This document shows, one piece after another, positions 62,019-64,000 of a DNA stretch of 64,000 bases. Both the position numbers and the translations under genes were made by a program. Source of the DNA: Sulfitobacter mediterraneus (GTDB lineage: Bacteria > Pseudomonadota > Alphaproteobacteria > Rhodobacterales > Rhodobacteraceae); contig NZ_QBKU01000008.1 of assembly GCF_003054325.1 (NCBI RefSeq), positions 143,407 to 207,406 on the forward strand, given 5' to 3'. The notes under the pieces are model-generated. The model worked only from the letters and a program-made list of their open reading frames with translations, ran no database searches and had not been told where the DNA came from. Position 1 is the stretch's first letter; the number at the start of each line of letters is the position of its first letter.

Positions 62019-63202
62019 GTGGATCAGGATCAATTTTTGAGAAGCTGGAGCTCCCCTGCGGTGTCGCTCTGAAAAACCGCATTGTAAAATCGGCGATGTC
62101 GGACTCTCTAGGCGATGGAACGGGTCACCCGACAAATGAACAGAACAGGCTTTATCAACGTTGGGCTGAAGGCGGGTTGGCTGTGTCCATTGTGGGCGAA
62201 GTCCAAGGTACTTCGGGATTTGCTGAGAAGCCCGGAAATCTCGTCCTGAACGAAAACTCAGATCTTGCCCGCTTCAGAGAGCTAGCCCAGCGTGGTGAAG
62301 TGAATGGCAGTCATCTTTGGCTGCAGCTTGGCCACGCCGGTGCCCTTTCATATGCTCCGACTAGCAGCCCAAAAGGGCCAAGTGCCCTTGATTTACCTGG
62401 ATTAAGTTGCGCGGAATTGACCGTTGATGAGATACGTCAATTGCCTGCGGAATTTGCTGGAACGGCGAGATTGGCACAGCAGGCAGGGTTTGGTGGTGTG
62501 CAGATACACGCGGCACATGGCTTTCTGCTCAGCCAGTTTTTGTCCCCGTTGTTCAACAAACGCACAGACGACTATGGCGGTTCAATTGCAAATCGGATGC
62601 GACTCTTGCTGGAAACCATTGAAGCAACCCGCGACGCTGTGGGCCCTCGGTTCCCAATTGCGATCAAACTCAATTCGTCTGACCAGTTGGAAGGCGGGTT
62701 TGATGAAAGCGATGCTCTCAAAGTGGTGGAGGCATTGGATCAGACCTCAATTGATTTGATCGACATCAGCGGCGGCACGTATTTTCCTGGGGCAAAGTCT
62801 GCATCCGACGGTGCAGGGCGCGGGCCATACTTCGTTGCCTTCGCGAAACGCGCTCGAGAAGTAACTACCAAACCACTCATGCTTACAGGTGGTTTCAAAA
62901 CTCGAGACCAAGTCGAAGATGCATTGTCTAGCGGCGTAGTGGATGTGGTTGGCCTTGCCAGAGCAATGGTGCTTGAACCATCGTTGCCAAATCTCTGGAT
63001 GCAAGACAAACGTCCCGAGCCAGAGTTCCCCCGGTTTGCCAATGCACCAGAAGGCGGGATTACCGCTTGGTACACGATGCGGCTAACAGAGATTGGTGAG
63101 GACAAGGACGCTCAGGGATTTGGCGATCTTACACAAGCAATCAGTGACTACGAAGAACGCGACAAAATCCGAACCGATGTTTGGCTGGAGCACTTTCCCT
63201 AA
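62015..63202 (+). CDS. NADH:flavin oxidoreductase, old yellow enzyme family
   Basis: The 395-residue FMN TIM-barrel enzyme has N-terminal LKNRIVKSAMSDSLGDGTGHP. Substrate-site and FMN motifs are HLWLQLGHAGA, IHAAHGFLLSQFLSPLFNKRTDDYGGSI, IKLNSSDQLEGGF and VVGLARAMVLEP. It reduces activated C=C bonds or nitro groups with NAD(P)H. Coupled translation with the methyltransferase suggests one small-molecule or detoxification pathway. Confidence 0.9.
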   Translation: MSGSGSIFEKLELPCGVALKNRIVKSAMSDSLGDGTGHPTNEQNRLYQRWAEGGLAVSIVGEVQGTSGFAEKPGNLVLNENSDLARFRELAQRGEVNGSHLWLQLGHAGALSYAPTSSPKGPSALDLPGLSCAELTVDEIRQLPAEFAGTARLAQQAGFGGVQIHAAHGFLLSQFLSPLFNKRTDDYGGSIANRMRLLLETIEATRDAVGPRFPIAIKLNSSDQLEGGFDESDALKVVEALDQTSIDLIDISGGTYFPGAKSASDGAGRGPYFVAFAKRAREVTTKPLMLTGGFKTRDQVEDALSSGVVDVVGLARAMVLEPSLPNLWMQDKRPEPEFPRFANAPEGGITAWYTMRLTEIGEDKDAQGFGDLTQAISDYEERDKIRTDVWLEHFP

Positions 63203-63730
63203 AAAGTCGACGGCTCACCATAAGGCACTGAACCTGCAATTCCTTTCAGTTAATTAAGATCTGCTAATACCACAAATTTGTTCCAACAATACCAAACATT
63301 TAACTCCACAATATCAACGATGAAGCATCATAAGCACGGCAAGAAGCGTTGCTAGGTCGGTGTGCTAGAACTGTGCTAGGTGCACGGCGCGGCGCTCACA
63401 ACGCACTGCACGCGCACGTAGTTCGTCCGGATATCTCTTCCCAAAGTTCTTCTTTTCCATAACCCAGTATCCTTACTTCTGGGTCTCCGCCAAACAAGGG
63501 GCGGTTCATGTAGCCTGAGCTGCATGTTTCAGTCTCAGATGCCAGAGTTTCGGCACGGCACATCTGTGTTTGACCTACACAGATGTGACACGAGCAGGTT
63601 GCTCAAGTACAGCTTCTCTTGGGAAAGCAGGCATTGGTTTTGACTGCGGCAAACTTCGGATTAGTGTCCAGAGGCTCGGATGCTGCGCTTCGATTGAATG
63701 ACGCATTAGCATCGCAAATCGATCATTAAG
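63203..63730. other. Gene-free stretch at the far edge of the island
   Basis: 528 bp with no supported ORF. It contains copy D of the repeat near its start. GC content rises again after about 63790, inside the next gene. The island boundary probably lies within this stretch or at the end of that gene, but no direct repeat of the tRNA was seen. Confidence 0.5.
63269..63351 (+). repeat. CAACAATCCC repeat, copy D
   Basis: Has ACCACAAATTTG, CCAACAATACCA, CATAAGCACGGCAAGAAGCGTTG. The 3' extension shared with copy A continues to about 63392, with GTGCTAG appearing twice. It lies 66 bp after the OYE stop. Confidence 0.72.
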
Positions 63731-64000
63731 TTAGGGCTCTTGGCCTTTTCTTTCAGAGATTGAATTGGCTTGCTTGGATGATACGGGTTTGGAATCCTCC
63801 ATGTGGCTTCGCACATCGAGCGCACCCCCGCTCGCCGGGCCGCGCAGCGGCTGAAACAGCATCCGGTCAAGCCAGAGGTCGCGGCGTGTGCGAAACTGCT
63901 CGATCCCGATCCCCATACCGATGTGCCCCTTCGCTGGTTGCGCGACGTAAGTTCCGAGAAGCCAATCCCACCACGGTAAATTGAAGCCGAAATTCGAGTT
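63731..64000 (-). CDS. Sterol desaturase/fatty acid hydroxylase family protein, C-terminal part
   Basis: The frame is open to the window end on the minus strand and gives the last 89 residues. NSNFGFNLPWWDWLLGTYVAQP followed by GHIGMGIGIEQFR and LWLDRMLFQP is the C-terminal block of the di-iron membrane hydroxylases (sterol desaturase family). The N-terminal membrane part with its histidine boxes lies outside the window. The last 30 residues look unusual for the family and the base composition changes there, so the 3' end may have been replaced. Confidence 0.75.
   Translation of the reverse strand, partial: NSNFGFNLPWWDWLLGTYVAQPAKGHIGMGIGIEQFRTRRDLWLDRMLFQPLRGPASGGALDVRSHMEDSKPVSSKQANSISERKGQEP

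Noticed and set aside
57325..63392. Integron gene-cassette array with attC sites
   Set aside because: The gene-repeat pattern fits loosely, and copy B has near-complementary CGTCAAC/GTTGGCG ends. However, the RYYYAAC and GTTRRRY cores are not met in all copies, one gene in the interval lies in reverse, and no intI gene is in the window.
1..64000. CRISPR arrays, cas genes, IS transposases or intact integrases
   Set aside because: No regularly spaced short repeats and no DDE, HUH or tyrosine-recombinase motifs were seen in any supported ORF. Repeats in the island are too far apart for CRISPR.

Overview
The window is from an alphaproteobacterial chromosome, most likely Rhodobacterales (Roseobacter group). 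This rests on high-GC coding style, a DUF1127 protein, GatC-GatA order, the short HTH regulator typical of the group, TelA/XpaC/SPFH clustering and many ATGA-overlapping gene pairs. No species call is possible from sequence reading alone.

Core part, 1-50.7 kb. 1-4 kb: two SLC13-type permeases with RCK_C domains flanking a bile-acid/sodium symporter family protein. 4.3-7.1 kb: a minus-strand set MgtE, 5-formyl-THF cyclo-ligase and YmdB-like phosphoesterase. 7.2-11.6 kb: guanine deaminase, a CAP protein, 8-oxoguanine deaminase, a HisN-type phosphatase and an HTH regulator. 12-16.1 kb: LysR, DUF1127, a Bax-inhibitor-1 protein, DUF1272, a frameshifted P-loop kinase-like gene, rpmG and an SDR. 16.2-16.6 kb: RNase P RNA. 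16.7-24.5 kb: amidase, Excalibur lipoprotein, gatA/gatC, UPF0173 hydrolase, tadA, rluB-like synthase and an MFS transporter. 24.8-32.2 kb: a compact plus-strand run with a small membrane protein, XpaC, TelA, a DUF2927 lipoprotein, SPFH-GYF, cytochrome b, a zinc-ribbon membrane protein, nitroreductase and Dtd. This looks like an envelope-stress module and is the best candidate for an undescribed system. 32.2-39.8 kb: CocE/NonD hydrolase and a complete oligopeptide-type ABC importer. 40-50.7 kb: an RTX/DUF4214 protein, MarR plus cysteine hydrolase, a porin-like protein and a remnant of a second copy, a phosphodiesterase-type protein, an esterase, an acyl-CoA synthetase, a BON-LysM protein and an MsbA-like exporter.

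Accessory part, about 50.8-63.7 kb. It begins at tRNA-Gly(TCC), which is followed within about 90 bp by a diverged copy of its 3' half. It carries a decayed mobile-element gene, an adenylate cyclase, a cupin, two paralogous 270-aa GNAT proteins, a globin, a monooxygenase, DUF3010, two SnoaL/NTF2-like proteins, a SARP-like TPR regulator, a methyltransferase and an old-yellow-enzyme reductase. The sequence is visibly more AT-rich, and gaps are long and filled with at least three families of dispersed repeats, usually just 3' of plus-strand genes. No integrase or transposase was found. The far end holds the C-terminal part of a sterol-desaturase-family gene with core-like composition, so the island probably stops near 63.7 kb.

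Working picture: the core part deals with anion, Mg, purine and peptide uptake and envelope maintenance. The island looks like a patchwork of small stress and detoxification genes acquired one at a time, separated by related repeats.
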